Shown here: positions 1 to 8,485 of the stretch, piece by piece
Numbering within the stretch: position 1 is the stretch's first letter
How the letters are laid out: each line of letters starts with the position of its first letter
From: Schaalia sp. lx-260
GTDB lineage: Bacteria; Actinomycetota; Actinomycetes; Actinomycetales; Actinomycetaceae
Direction: 5' to 3'
Length of the DNA: 64,000 bases
Assembly (NCBI RefSeq): GCF_021083645.1
Contig: NZ_JAJNRQ010000002.1
Span: 62,001 to 126,000, forward strand
Notes under the pieces: generated by a model
What the model was told of the DNA's origin: nothing
Databases searched by the model: none
What the model saw: the letters and a program-made list of their open reading frames with translations, nothing else
Program-made: the position numbers and the translations under genes

Positions 1-1839
1 GACTATCCCACGTGTGAAACTCTGGGTCTGTTGAAAATGGACTTTTTGGGTTTACGTAACCTGACGGTGATTTCTGATGCGTTAGAAAATATTTCACTGA
101 ATGGGAAAGAAGTTCCTGATCTTGATCGTCTGGGTTTGGAAGATCGCCCAACATATGAGTTACTCGGGCGTGGTGAAACTCTTGGTGTTTTCCAGCTTGA
201 TGGCGGGGGGATGCGTGATCTCCTCAAGTTGATGAAGCCAGATAACTTTGAAGATATTTCAGCTGTAGGTGCTTTGTATCGTCCTGGTCCGATGGGTGCA
301 AATTCTCATACGAATTATGCATTGCGTAAGAATGGCCGTCAGGAAATCACACCTATTCATGCTGAATTAGCTGAGCCTCTGGCCGATATTTTGGGGACGA
401 CATTTGGTTTGATTGTCTACCAAGAGCAGGTTATGCAGATTGCTCAGAAACTTGCTGGTTATTCCTTGGGGCAAGCGGATATGCTGCGCCGAGCAATGGG
501 AAAGAAAAAGAAAGAAATTCTTGACAAGGAATTTGAACCTTTTAGTCAAGGGATGCTTTCTCAAGGGTATTCAATGGAGTGTATTCAGACTTTGTGGGAT
601 ATTCTTGTGCCTTTCTCTGATTATGCTTTCAATAAGGCGCATTCGGCTGCTTATGGTTTGGTGTCGTATTGGACGGCTTATCTTAAAGCTAATTATGTGA
701 CTGAATATATGGCGGCGTTGCTGACCTCAACGAAAGATAATAAAGATAGGCGAGCATTGTATCTTGCTGAATGTCGTCATCAGGGGATTACGGTTTTGCA
801 GCCGGATGTTAATGCTTCGATGGCTACTTTTGCTCCAGATGGTGCGGATATTCGTTTTGGTTTGTCGGCAATTCAGAACGTGGGAGCAAATGTCGTAGAA
901 GCAATTGTTCAGACACGTGCTGAAAAAGGTAATTTTTCTTCATTCCAGGATTTCTTAGATAAAGTGCCTCAAGTGGTGTGTAATAAACGCACTATTCAAT
1001 CTCTTATCCGTGCGGGGGCATTCGATTCTTTAGGTTATACGCGACGCGCTTTGCTTTCACGCTGCGATGAAGCAATTGATGCAGTGATTGATCTGAAACG
1101 TAATGAAGCAATAGGTCAATTTGATCTTTTTGGAGCGGCTCAGATAGATGAGGGGCAAGGTGCGGGACTTGCTATTGAAATTCCTGATGTGCCTGAATTT
1201 GATCGGCGGCAAAAGCTTGCTGAAGAGCGTGAAATGCTTGGCCTGTATGTTTCGGACCATCCTTTACGTGGTGTTGAAGCTGCTTTGGCTCAACATCAAG
1301 ATCAAGAAATTGCGACTATCGTTGGCTCTGATGAGGCAATAGGGGAGCGTACAGTACGCTTGGCAGGTTTGGTTTCCTCTGTTCAAACAAAGGTGACAAA
1401 ACAGGGTAATCCGTGGGCTGTTGCTGTTGTGGAGGATTTGTCTGGTTCTGTTGAAGTGCTCTTTTTCCCGCGTGCATATGAGACAATTCAGTCCTATTTG
1501 GTGCCTGACATTATTGTGCAGGTTGAAGGGCGTACATCGGTTCGTGACGATCAGGTGAGTGTGTATGGCCAGTCGATGACGATTCTTGATTTACGTGAGG
1601 ATACTGATACGCCGTTGAAACTCACGTTGCCAGCTACTCGGTGCACGGCTGAGGTTTTGACACGTTTGCGTGAAGTTTTGGAGGATTTTCCTGGAGCTTC
1701 CCCTGTGCAACTGTATGTGACGGAGCCAGGGCGGACTACGATTGTTGAATTGGATTCAAAGCTGCGGGTTTCCCAATCTTCGGCCTTTTTCTCGCAAGTG
1801 AAAGCAATTGTTGGGGTTGATGGGGTTGTGCAGGATTAG
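1..1839 (+). CDS. dnaE: DNA polymerase III subunit alpha, C-terminal part (5' truncated by window edge)
   Basis: The reading frame is open from base 1, so this is the last 612 residues of a protein that is usually about 1,180 residues long. It is the replicative polymerase subunit. The fragment begins inside the palm/finger region with the family motif LLKMDFLGLRNL. It continues through QEQVM near residue 141 and NKAHSAAYGLVSYWTAYLKA near residue 213, both typical of bacterial C-family polymerases. Helix-hairpin-helix and tandem beta-clamp-binding regions follow, then an OB fold at about residues 450-530 (VRLAGLVSSVQTKVTKQG). The stop is at 1837-1839. No PHP domain can be judged because the N-terminus is missing. 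Codon use matches the neighbours. The identification is firm; only the start is unknown. Confidence 0.97.
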   Translation, partial: DYPTCETLGLLKMDFLGLRNLTVISDALENISLNGKEVPDLDRLGLEDRPTYELLGRGETLGVFQLDGGGMRDLLKLMKPDNFEDISAVGALYRPGPMGANSHTNYALRKNGRQEITPIHAELAEPLADILGTTFGLIVYQEQVMQIAQKLAGYSLGQADMLRRAMGKKKKEILDKEFEPFSQGMLSQGYSMECIQTLWDILVPFSDYAFNKAHSAAYGLVSYWTAYLKANYVTEYMAALLTSTKDNKDRRALYLAECRHQGITVLQPDVNASMATFAPDGADIRFGLSAIQNVGANVVEAIVQTRAEKGNFSSFQDFLDKVPQVVCNKRTIQSLIRAGAFDSLGYTRRALLSRCDEAIDAVIDLKRNEAIGQFDLFGAAQIDEGQGAGLAIEIPDVPEFDRRQKLAEEREMLGLYVSDHPLRGVEAALAQHQDQEIATIVGSDEAIGERTVRLAGLVSSVQTKVTKQGNPWAVAVVEDLSGSVEVLFFPRAYETIQSYLVPDIIVQVEGRTSVRDDQVSVYGQSMTILDLREDTDTPLKLTLPATRCTAEVLTRLREVLEDFPGASPVQLYVTEPGRTTIVELDSKLRVSQSSAFFSQVKAIVGVDGVVQD

Positions 1840-2038
1840 TCTGCTTTTATTTGTAGTCTTTACTTACCTATAGTGATCTGTTGTTCTTTAGGTGTGGCTG
1901 CTCATTATGTGGCTCTGCTTGCCTTGATTGAAGATGCCCACCTTTGTGTCGGCATGACATCGTGTGTCAGATATGCAGAAACTGCGTTGCGGTAGTGTGC
2001 GGCTGTGCACCCGCGTGCGCTATCACCTAGAGGTGATA

Positions 2039-2797
2039 TTAGTTGTGGTGATCTGTTGCCTCTGCTTCTTCGAGGGCTTCAAGAATTGGCTGATAGTGAG
2101 CGTGGACGGCTTCAATATAGGTGGCGGTATCGCCTTGTTCAGCTGCTTCCAATAGACGTCGGTGTGAGAAAGCGGCATGTGTGAGGTCGCCTCGTGGTTC
2201 ACTCATTGATTGAAGTGCGCTCATATGAATCATCCACATGGCGTTTGTTAATTGATGTGCTAGAGGATTTTCGATTTGTGAAACAAGTGCTGTGTGAAAA
2301 GCAATATCCTCATCCATGAACATATGTTTTTTCTGCGCTTTTTCTTCCATCGTATTAACGATGTCGTGCAACTGCGTATCGTGTGTTCCATGGAAAGTTT
2401 GGCAAATATCATCTGCCATACCAATGTCGAGAATGACACGTATTTTCACTACTTGACGTAGTGCTTCTAATGAATCAGGGGCTAAAGAAGATCGAAGGAG
2501 AATTGATTTGACTAAGGGGCGCATTGTCATTTGGCCAACGAATACACCGCGTCCTTGTTGTACTTCGACAATTTCAAGTGCTTGGAGCTGTCGTAGTGCT
2601 TCGCGTACAGAGGAACGTGAGACTCCCAGAGTCTGACAGAGAGTGCTTTCTGTGGGTAGTGGATCACCTGGTTGGAGACGGTGTTCAAGAATGTAGTGCT
2701 CAATTGCTTCCATTGTGACTTCTGAACGGGATAGAAGTGTGGGAGTAGGAAGCTCGCGGGGGAGTAATGTGTAGGGCTGAGCCGAACGAATGGCCAT
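2039..2797 (-). CDS. GntR-family (FadR/FCD subgroup) regulator, probably NanR-like
   Basis: This 252-residue protein has an N-terminal winged helix at about residues 25-90, with a GntR recognition segment (PTESTLCQTLGVSRSSVREAL). An all-helical FCD-type ligand domain fills the rest. The ATG at 2797 has a GAGGAG Shine-Dalgarno sequence six bases upstream on the minus strand. The gene is divergent from the sialic-acid transport and catabolism operon starting at 2994. Known NanR regulators of sialic-acid genes are FCD-type GntR proteins, so local control is the likely role. The effector (sialic acid or ManNAc-6-P) is inference. Dyads at 2851-2866 and 2936-2968 are its candidate sites. A short inverted repeat (2021-2027 with 2032-2038) abuts the stop codon but lacks a T run. 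Confidence 0.88.
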   Translation of the reverse strand: MAIRSAQPYTLLPRELPTPTLLSRSEVTMEAIEHYILEHRLQPGDPLPTESTLCQTLGVSRSSVREALRQLQALEIVEVQQGRGVFVGQMTMRPLVKSILLRSSLAPDSLEALRQVVKIRVILDIGMADDICQTFHGTHDTQLHDIVNTMEEKAQKKHMFMDEDIAFHTALVSQIENPLAHQLTNAMWMIHMSALQSMSEPRGDLTHAAFSHRRLLEAAEQGDTATYIEAVHAHYQPILEALEEAEATDHHN

Positions 2798-2891
2798 GTT
2801 TCTCCTCGATGATACGTGTTCTTAGCTCAGTGTAGAGGAAAGATCGTAAGGTAACGATTCGGTTACGGTATGGAAGTTTTCGTCGAACGTA

Positions 2892-2920
2892 TTGTGCGCT
2901 CTGGAAAATAAGGTTACTAT
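2892..2920 (+). promoter_or_regulatory. Sigma-70 type promoter of the nan operon
   Basis: A TTGTGC -35 box at 2892-2897 and a TACTAT -10 box at 2915-2920 are separated by exactly 17 bases. The predicted start of transcription near 2927 lies just upstream of the dyad cluster at 2936-2968. A repressor bound there would block elongation or promoter clearance. The prediction rests on consensus and spacing only. Confidence 0.6.
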
Positions 2921-2935
2921 AAAAAAGTCATCCCG

Positions 2936-2968
2936 ACTGATATCAGTTGTCTGACATCTGTTGTCTGA
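2936..2968 (+). promoter_or_regulatory. Candidate operator array of the nan regulator
   Basis: A perfect 12-bp palindrome (ACTGATATCAGT, 2936-2947) runs into TGTCTGACA (2948-2956) and GACA-5-TGTC (2953-2965). The 13-mer ATC(A/T)GTTGTCTGA occurs twice, at 2942-2954 and 2956-2968, with a 14-bp period. TTGTCTGACAT matches the FadR-subfamily consensus TNGTNNNACNA except at the last base. The array sits between the predicted transcription start and the ribosome-binding site of the binding-protein gene. A separate inverted repeat, GTAAC-6-GTTAC (2851-2866), lies nearer the regulator gene. Assignment to the regulator at 2039-2797 is inference from position. Confidence 0.6.
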
Positions 2969-2993
2969 ATAATTTCTCAAAGAGGAGAATACG

Positions 2994-4580
2994 ATGTCTC
3001 GTACTCGTTTCGCCGCCGCCGCAGCCTGTGTAGCAGCAGTCGCTTTGACTCTGTCTGCATGTGGCTCAGGAGCTTCAAGCACATCCGGAAGCCAAAGTGC
3101 AGCACCTGCACAAAGTGCTGCCAGTGGCCCAGTGGGCACTTTGACTGCCGGTGTTGCTTATGAAACAACCAACTATCACCCCTCCAACACAAGCTCAGCC
3201 CTTGCTATGGGAACAAACTGGCATGTAGTTGAAGGTCTGTGGGAACGTGATTTGGCAACAGGCAAGGTCTACAAAGCCCTTGCTGCCGATGACGATTTGA
3301 AGAAGATCTCCGACACCGAATACGAAGTAATGCTTCGTGAAGGCGCCAAGTTCTCTGATGGTACCCCAGTAACCGCAGAAGACTTCGTGAGCTCTTTCAA
3401 GCGAACCACTGCTGACGGCAATATCTACGCTGGCATGGTGAACTTCATTGACTCAGTGAGCGCTAAAGATGAAAAGACAGTGTCCATCAAGCTCAAGTCG
3501 CCCTTCTCGCTGGCAAAAGAACGCCTCGTTGTTGTGAAGGTTGTTCCGACCTCAGCAAGCGATGAAGATTTGACCAAGAAGCCTGTGGGTTCAGGTCCAT
3601 ACAAGTACGATTCCATTACCGACACTGAAATCACTGCTGTTCCAAATGAGCACTACAACGGTTCGCGTCCTGCCACTGTTGCCAAACTCGTGTGGAAGCC
3701 GCTGAAAGACGACACCGCTCGTACAACAGCTGCTCAAGATGGCACCATTGACGTAATGGAAAGCGTTCCTGCCGACAATGCGAGCCTGCTGAAGAACTCA
3801 GGTTTGACCGTTGATCGTGCCAAGGGCTTCGGCTTAGCATTCATGATCTTCAATACAAGCAAGGCGCCTTTCAACGATGCTCGTGTACGTCAAGCATTCC
3901 ACTATGCACTTGACTTAGATAAGATCGTAAAGAACAACATGTCAGGTGAAGCTGTGGCAGCAAGCTCCTTCCTGCCTGAAGATCACCCGAATTACCACAA
4001 GGCCGCTGTTGTCTACAACCACGATGTCGAAAAAGCAAAGTCACTGCTCGCAGAAGCCGGTGTGAAAGATCTGTCGATCTCCTTGCTGACCACCGATCAC
4101 CCATGGGTTTCTAACCTTGCTCCGCAAATCAAGTCTGACCTTGAAGCCATTGGTGTCAAGGTGAACCTCCAAGCTCTGGCTTCGGCTTCCCTGTACTCTG
4201 ACAACTTGGATGTTGACAACCCGACCTACGATGTTGCGGTTGCCCCTGGCGATCCTTCCGTCTTTGGCAATGACCCTGCTTTGCTCATGAACTGGTGGCT
4301 CGGTGACAACGTATGGACCCAGAAGCGTTCATTCTGGAAGGTTTCAGACCCCACCAAGTTTGAAGCATTCAAAGCCATCATGGATGAAGCTGTCACCCTC
4401 GAAGGTGCAGCACAGCAAAAGAAGTGGGATGAAGCTCTTGACTTCGTTTCACGTGAAGTACCGGTTTACCCGCTTTTCCACCGCAGCCTCTTGACTGCTT
4501 ACAACGGACAGAAGGTTCAGAACTTCAAAGCAATCGGTATGACCGGCCTGAGCTTACTTGGTGCCACAGTCACCGAGTAA
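2994..4580 (+). CDS. ABC transporter substrate-binding lipoprotein, family 5 (sialic-acid type by context)
   Basis: This 528-residue protein belongs to the extracellular solute-binding family 5 (DppA/OppA/SatA fold). It starts with a lipoprotein signal peptide: a charged start, a hydrophobic Ala/Val stretch and lipobox LSAC with the acylated cysteine at residue 23. A Ser/Gly/Ala-rich linker follows. Family 5 motifs include the segment around residues 100-140 (FSDGTPVTAEDFVSSFKR) and the YNPE-like portion YNHDVEKAKSLLAEAG. A strong AGAGGAG ribosome-binding site precedes the ATG. It is first in an operon that ends in nanA, nanK and nanE. Family 5 sialic-acid importers are known (SatABCD of Haemophilus ducreyi, SiaEFGI of corynebacteria), so sialic acid is the likely ligand. 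A peptide ligand cannot be excluded from sequence alone. Confidence 0.88.
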   Translation: MSRTRFAAAAACVAAVALTLSACGSGASSTSGSQSAAPAQSAASGPVGTLTAGVAYETTNYHPSNTSSALAMGTNWHVVEGLWERDLATGKVYKALAADDDLKKISDTEYEVMLREGAKFSDGTPVTAEDFVSSFKRTTADGNIYAGMVNFIDSVSAKDEKTVSIKLKSPFSLAKERLVVVKVVPTSASDEDLTKKPVGSGPYKYDSITDTEITAVPNEHYNGSRPATVAKLVWKPLKDDTARTTAAQDGTIDVMESVPADNASLLKNSGLTVDRAKGFGLAFMIFNTSKAPFNDARVRQAFHYALDLDKIVKNNMSGEAVAASSFLPEDHPNYHKAAVVYNHDVEKAKSLLAEAGVKDLSISLLTTDHPWVSNLAPQIKSDLEAIGVKVNLQALASASLYSDNLDVDNPTYDVAVAPGDPSVFGNDPALLMNWWLGDNVWTQKRSFWKVSDPTKFEAFKAIMDEAVTLEGAAQQKKWDEALDFVSREVPVYPLFHRSLLTAYNGQKVQNFKAIGMTGLSLLGATVTE

Positions 4581-4602
4581 TCGTCTGAACATATCGGACC
4601 TT

Positions 4603-4648
4603 GACAAAAAGGAGGGACGGGACAACCTCCCGTCCCTCCTTCTTTGTC
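4603..4648 (+). repeat. Long intercistronic hairpin between binding-protein and permease genes
   Basis: The arms are 4603-4621 and 4629-4648, with a 7-base loop. Nineteen pairs form with a single bulged G, so the predicted stem is very stable. It starts 22 bases after the binding-protein stop codon and ends 30 bases before the permease start. No T run follows, so a full terminator is unlikely. A 3'-end stabiliser or partial terminator that raises binding-protein expression over permease is the usual role of such elements. Confidence 0.8.
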
Positions 4649-4678
4649 AGGACTCACCAGTACAAAGGAGAACTGCAC

Positions 4679-5626
4679 GTGAATAACCTCATCAGGCTTA
4701 TCGGGCGAAGGCTTATCGCCCTACCACTGATGATTTTGGGAGTCACCCTCCTGGTTTTTGTCATCATGTCTTTATCACCCATTGATCCGGCTTACTCAGC
4801 TCTGGGTGAAAGTGCTTCAGACGCACAACTACAGGAATACCGCGAACTATATGGTCTGAACGATCCCGTATATGTCCAATTTGGACGTTATATCGTCGGA
4901 ATGCTCCACGGTGATCTTGGTGTATACGGTAAATCAGCATTGTCTGTTTCCGACAAAGTTTTAACAGCACTGCCCCTCACAATGCAACTCACATTCCTTG
5001 GCCTCCTCATCGCTGTCGCAGTTGCATTCCCCTTGGGCATCATCGCAGCTATCTACCGCGATCGTTGGCCCGACCAAGTAATACGCATCCTGTCAGTTGC
5101 TTGTATCGCTACCCCCTCATTCTGGCTTGCTATTCTCCTTATCGTTATATTCCTTGGGAAACTTCCAGTTTCAGGTGCTTTACCGCCACTGACAGATAAT
5201 CCCGGAGGATGGTTCCTCCGTATGCTTTTACCTGCGCTTGCACTGGCAGTTCCCGTTATCGGTCAGCTCACACGTGTTGTGCGTACATCAATGGTTGAAG
5301 AACTTGACCGTGACTACGTTCGTACAGCTCTGGGCGCAGGAATCCCTCGTCGTATCGTCATCAGCCGTAACGTTCTACGCAATGCCCTCATCACTCCGGT
5401 CACCGTACTCGGCTTACGAGTCGGATACCTTATGGGTGGTGCCGTCATCATTGAAATTATCTTCAGCTTGCAAGGAATGGGACGAGTCCTCATCGACGGT
5501 ATTACAAATAACTGGGTCACAGTAGTTCAAGGTGCGACCCTCGTCGTTGCTATGGCATTCATTGTCGTCAACATCGTTGTCGATCTTCTCTACGTCCTTA
5601 TTAACCCTCGCATCAGGGCGGTGTGA
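4679..5626 (+). CDS. ABC transporter permease, DppB type (sialic-acid uptake operon)
   Basis: This inner-membrane permease has 315 residues from the GTG at 4679. I chose that start because AAAGGAG at 4664-4670 sits eight bases upstream; a longer in-frame reading from 4601 would run through the intercistronic hairpin. About six transmembrane segments are visible. The first is at residues 12-32, and a DppB/OppB-type periplasmic loop follows (SPIDPAYSALGE). The EAA coupling motif is present near residues 205-235 (ELDRDYVRTALGAG, then RRIVISRNVLRNAL). It pairs with the permease half of the next gene, three bases downstream, to form the membrane channel. Confidence 0.9.
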   Translation: MNNLIRLIGRRLIALPLMILGVTLLVFVIMSLSPIDPAYSALGESASDAQLQEYRELYGLNDPVYVQFGRYIVGMLHGDLGVYGKSALSVSDKVLTALPLTMQLTFLGLLIAVAVAFPLGIIAAIYRDRWPDQVIRILSVACIATPSFWLAILLIVIFLGKLPVSGALPPLTDNPGGWFLRMLLPALALAVPVIGQLTRVVRTSMVEELDRDYVRTALGAGIPRRIVISRNVLRNALITPVTVLGLRVGYLMGGAVIIEIIFSLQGMGRVLIDGITNNWVTVVQGATLVVAMAFIVVNIVVDLLYVLINPRIRAV

Positions 5627-5629
5627 CAC

Positions 5630-7672
5630 ATGCGTAAAAAACTTTTCAACTCTCTTGCCCGACCGGGTGTACGTTTGAATCGCTGGAAAGCAATGAGCAT
5701 CCGCTCACGGATTGCATTGCTTTTCCTCATCCTCATTGTTTTCAGCGCAATTTTTGCACCATTGCTGGCAACACATAACCCTGAATTTATCGACATCAAA
5801 GCCCAAGCACCCAGTGCTGAATACATTTTCGGTACAGATAATCTTGGCCGTGACGTTTATTCACGTATACTTTACGGCGGCCGCTACTCAATGGCCGTAG
5901 GCCTGTGTGCAACAGCTTTGGCTTTATTCTTTGGTGCCGTCATCGGCTCAATTGCAGCGGTTGTACGTAAGTCTTTCTCTGAAGCGATTATGCGCGTGAT
6001 GGACATTATTATGGCTGTCCCCGGGATTGCATTGGCTGCTGTGGCTGTTCTTGTCTTCCGTAATCCTGAAGCACCGGAATCACTGATCTTTGTGATTATT
6101 TGTTCCATTGCTTTTGTCTATGTTCCACAGCTGACACGTATCGTTCGCGCCAATGTTATAAGCGCCTATGGTGAAGACTACGTGAACGCAGTTATCGTTT
6201 CCGGTGCTCGCGCCCCTTGGATTCTTATTAAACACGTGATCCGTAATACGGCGGCGCCAGTCCTCGTTTTTGCTACTGTCCTTGTAGCTGATGCCATTAT
6301 CTTAGAAGCCTCATTGACATTCATTGGTGCAGGCTTACAAGAACCCACTCCCACGTGGGGTAATATCCTTTCCGCCGCACAACAAGGAGTGCTACGCGGT
6401 GAATGGTGGCAAGCACTATTCCCAGGTATTGCCATTATGCTTACCGTCCTCTGCCTCAATATTTTGTCCGAAGGTATTACTGACGCAATGGTGGCAGCCC
6501 CCAGCGGGCAACTGAAAGATGCTCCACGCTCTGACTCTGAACGTGAAGCAGACCGACTTCTCATCGATCCTGTTGCAGCACACGAAGCACAAAGGGAATT
6601 GCTGTCGGCACGCCTCCAACAATTACGTTCAGTAGAAGGCACACGAACCGATCGCACACATCAAACTTTCGATGGCGAACCGTTACTTGAAGTGAAAGAC
6701 CTGTGCATTAAATTCCCACGTCACGGCGATGTCAATGTCGTTGACCACGTGAGTTTTGCTGTGCGCCCCGGTCAAACAATGGGATTGGTCGGTGAATCAG
6801 GATGCGGTAAATCCATCACCTCGCTTGCGATTATGGGTTTGCTTGATCCAAAGGCTGAAATCAGCGGTCAAATTCTGTACCGTGGTCAGGACCTGCTCAC
6901 AATGAAACCCAAAGAACGGCAAGCATTGTTGGGGCACGAACTTGCAATGATCTATCAGGATGCTTTGTCGTCGCTCAACCCATCCATGCTTATTCGTTCC
7001 CAAATGAAACAGCTGACTTCACGCGGTGGGACACGTACCGCCGAAGAACTGCTTGAGCTGGTAGGCCTTGACCCGAAGCGTACCCTTGAGTCATATCCTC
7101 ATGAGCTTTCCGGTGGTCAGCGTCAGCGTGTACTTATCGCTATGGCATTAACACGTGACCCCAGCCTCGTTATTGCAGATGAGCCGACAACTGCTCTTGA
7201 CGTTACCGTACAAAAGCAGGTGATTGACCTCCTCAATACACTGCGGCATAAACTTGGATTTGCCATGGTTTTTGTCTCCCATGACTTAGCTCTTGAAGCT
7301 GAAGTGGCCGATGCAATTACCGTAATGTACGCAGGGCAAGTCGTTGAGCAAGCCAGTACAGCTGAACTCCTCATCCATCCCGTACATGAATACACGCGCG
7401 GTTTGCTTGGCTCTGTTTTGTCAATTGAAGCAGCCAGTGGACGTCTGCACCAAGTTCCTGGAACGGTGCCTTCACCAAAGGACTTCCCCACAGGGGACCG
7501 TTTCGTTCCACGTTCATCGCACCCCACTGTGGGCTTGCATCAAACGCCTGTACGTTTGCATATTCCACAAACAGACCACTACTACGCCAGTGCAGTGGAT
7601 GATGACGGTAATGTGCTGATGCCAGTAGCGGAAGTTCTGAGCAACCGTGAAGGTCAGGAGAAAGACCAATGA
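5630..7672 (+). CDS. Fused ABC permease (DppC type) and ATPase (DppD type)
   Basis: This 680-residue protein joins two subunits that are usually separate. Residues 1 to about 295 are a DppC/OppC permease with several membrane segments and an EAA motif near residues 180-215 (YGEDYVNAVIVSGARAP). A hydrophilic linker covers about 295-345. The ATPase follows: Walker A GESGCGKS near residue 385, signature LSGGQRQR near 490, Walker B and D-loop IADEPTTALD near 512, and an oligopeptide-type C-terminal extension. No frameshift is visible at the junction, so the fusion looks natural. The stop overlaps the next start (ATGA, 7669-7672), implying translational coupling. Operon context points to sialic-acid uptake. 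Confidence 0.9.
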   Translation: MRKKLFNSLARPGVRLNRWKAMSIRSRIALLFLILIVFSAIFAPLLATHNPEFIDIKAQAPSAEYIFGTDNLGRDVYSRILYGGRYSMAVGLCATALALFFGAVIGSIAAVVRKSFSEAIMRVMDIIMAVPGIALAAVAVLVFRNPEAPESLIFVIICSIAFVYVPQLTRIVRANVISAYGEDYVNAVIVSGARAPWILIKHVIRNTAAPVLVFATVLVADAIILEASLTFIGAGLQEPTPTWGNILSAAQQGVLRGEWWQALFPGIAIMLTVLCLNILSEGITDAMVAAPSGQLKDAPRSDSEREADRLLIDPVAAHEAQRELLSARLQQLRSVEGTRTDRTHQTFDGEPLLEVKDLCIKFPRHGDVNVVDHVSFAVRPGQTMGLVGESGCGKSITSLAIMGLLDPKAEISGQILYRGQDLLTMKPKERQALLGHELAMIYQDALSSLNPSMLIRSQMKQLTSRGGTRTAEELLELVGLDPKRTLESYPHELSGGQRQRVLIAMALTRDPSLVIADEPTTALDVTVQKQVIDLLNTLRHKLGFAMVFVSHDLALEAEVADAITVMYAGQVVEQASTAELLIHPVHEYTRGLLGSVLSIEAASGRLHQVPGTVPSPKDFPTGDRFVPRSSHPTVGLHQTPVRLHIPQTDHYYASAVDDDGNVLMPVAEVLSNREGQEKDQ

Positions 7673-8475
7673 GCGACGTAACCCCAATTATTGAACTCGA
7701 TGATGTGAGGGTGACCTACACCTCTCGTACAGGAAAACTTTTCCAACCAAATAAAGTACATGCAGTTGATGGTGTATCCATGCGGCTTTTGCCGGGACAA
7801 ACCATTGGTATCGTCGGTGAATCCGGGTGCGGAAAATCAACAACTGCCAATGTGATGTGCGGTCTGCGTACGCCTTCATCAGGCAGAGTATTTTTCAAAG
7901 GCGTGGAAGTCACTAAACGTACAGCTGCTGATCGTCGCCGTATTGGTCGCGTTGTCTCTGTCGTATTTCAAGATCCTGCCACCGCACTCAACGCGCGTAT
8001 GATGGTTCGTGAACAGCTCCTTGATCCTCTTTTAGTCCATAAAGTAGGAACAAAAGAATCACGTGAAGCACGTGTACGTGACCTCATTGCGATGGTTGGT
8101 TTACCTGATTCTGCATTAGAAGCTTTGCCGGGACAGCTCTCTGGTGGACAACGTCAACGTGTTGCCATCGCGCGAGCTTTATCCATTGGCCCTGACGCAA
8201 TTATCGCTGACGAACCTACATCTGCTTTAGACGTGTCTGTGCGCGCGCAGATCCTTAATTTGTTGACAGATCTGAAAGATGAACTTGGACTAGCAATGGT
8301 CTTTATTTCTCACGACATTCAAACAGTGCGATATGTTTCTGACCGTATTGCTGTGATGAATGCTGGGAAAGTAATTGAAGAAGGCCCAGCTCAGGATATC
8401 TTGAACTCACCAACGAATGACTACACCCGTACATTATTAGGAGCAGCTCCTTCGCTCCTGCATCCCGCTATCTGA
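7669..8475 (+). CDS. ABC transporter ATP-binding protein, DppF type
   Basis: This 268-residue ATPase is the second nucleotide-binding subunit of the importer. Walker A (GESGCGKST) is near residue 49, the signature LSGGQRQRVAIARAL near 157 and Walker B (IIADEPTSALD) near 177; the H-loop histidine is in ISHD. The C-terminus (PTNDYTRTLLGAAPS) is typical of the DppF/OppF group. It overlaps the fused permease-ATPase by four bases and is followed ten bases later by the lyase gene. It would heterodimerise with the ATPase half of the fusion protein. Confidence 0.93.
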   Translation: MSDVTPIIELDDVRVTYTSRTGKLFQPNKVHAVDGVSMRLLPGQTIGIVGESGCGKSTTANVMCGLRTPSSGRVFFKGVEVTKRTAADRRRIGRVVSVVFQDPATALNARMMVREQLLDPLLVHKVGTKESREARVRDLIAMVGLPDSALEALPGQLSGGQRQRVAIARALSIGPDAIIADEPTSALDVSVRAQILNLLTDLKDELGLAMVFISHDIQTVRYVSDRIAVMNAGKVIEEGPAQDILNSPTNDYTRTLLGAAPSLLHPAI

Positions 8476-8485
8476 AAGGTTTCCT

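Noticed and set aside
2822-3139. Reading frame on the minus strand across the nan control region and the start of the binding-protein gene
   Set aside because: It is antisense to a clear lipoprotein signal sequence and covers the promoter and operator; composition is not protein-like.
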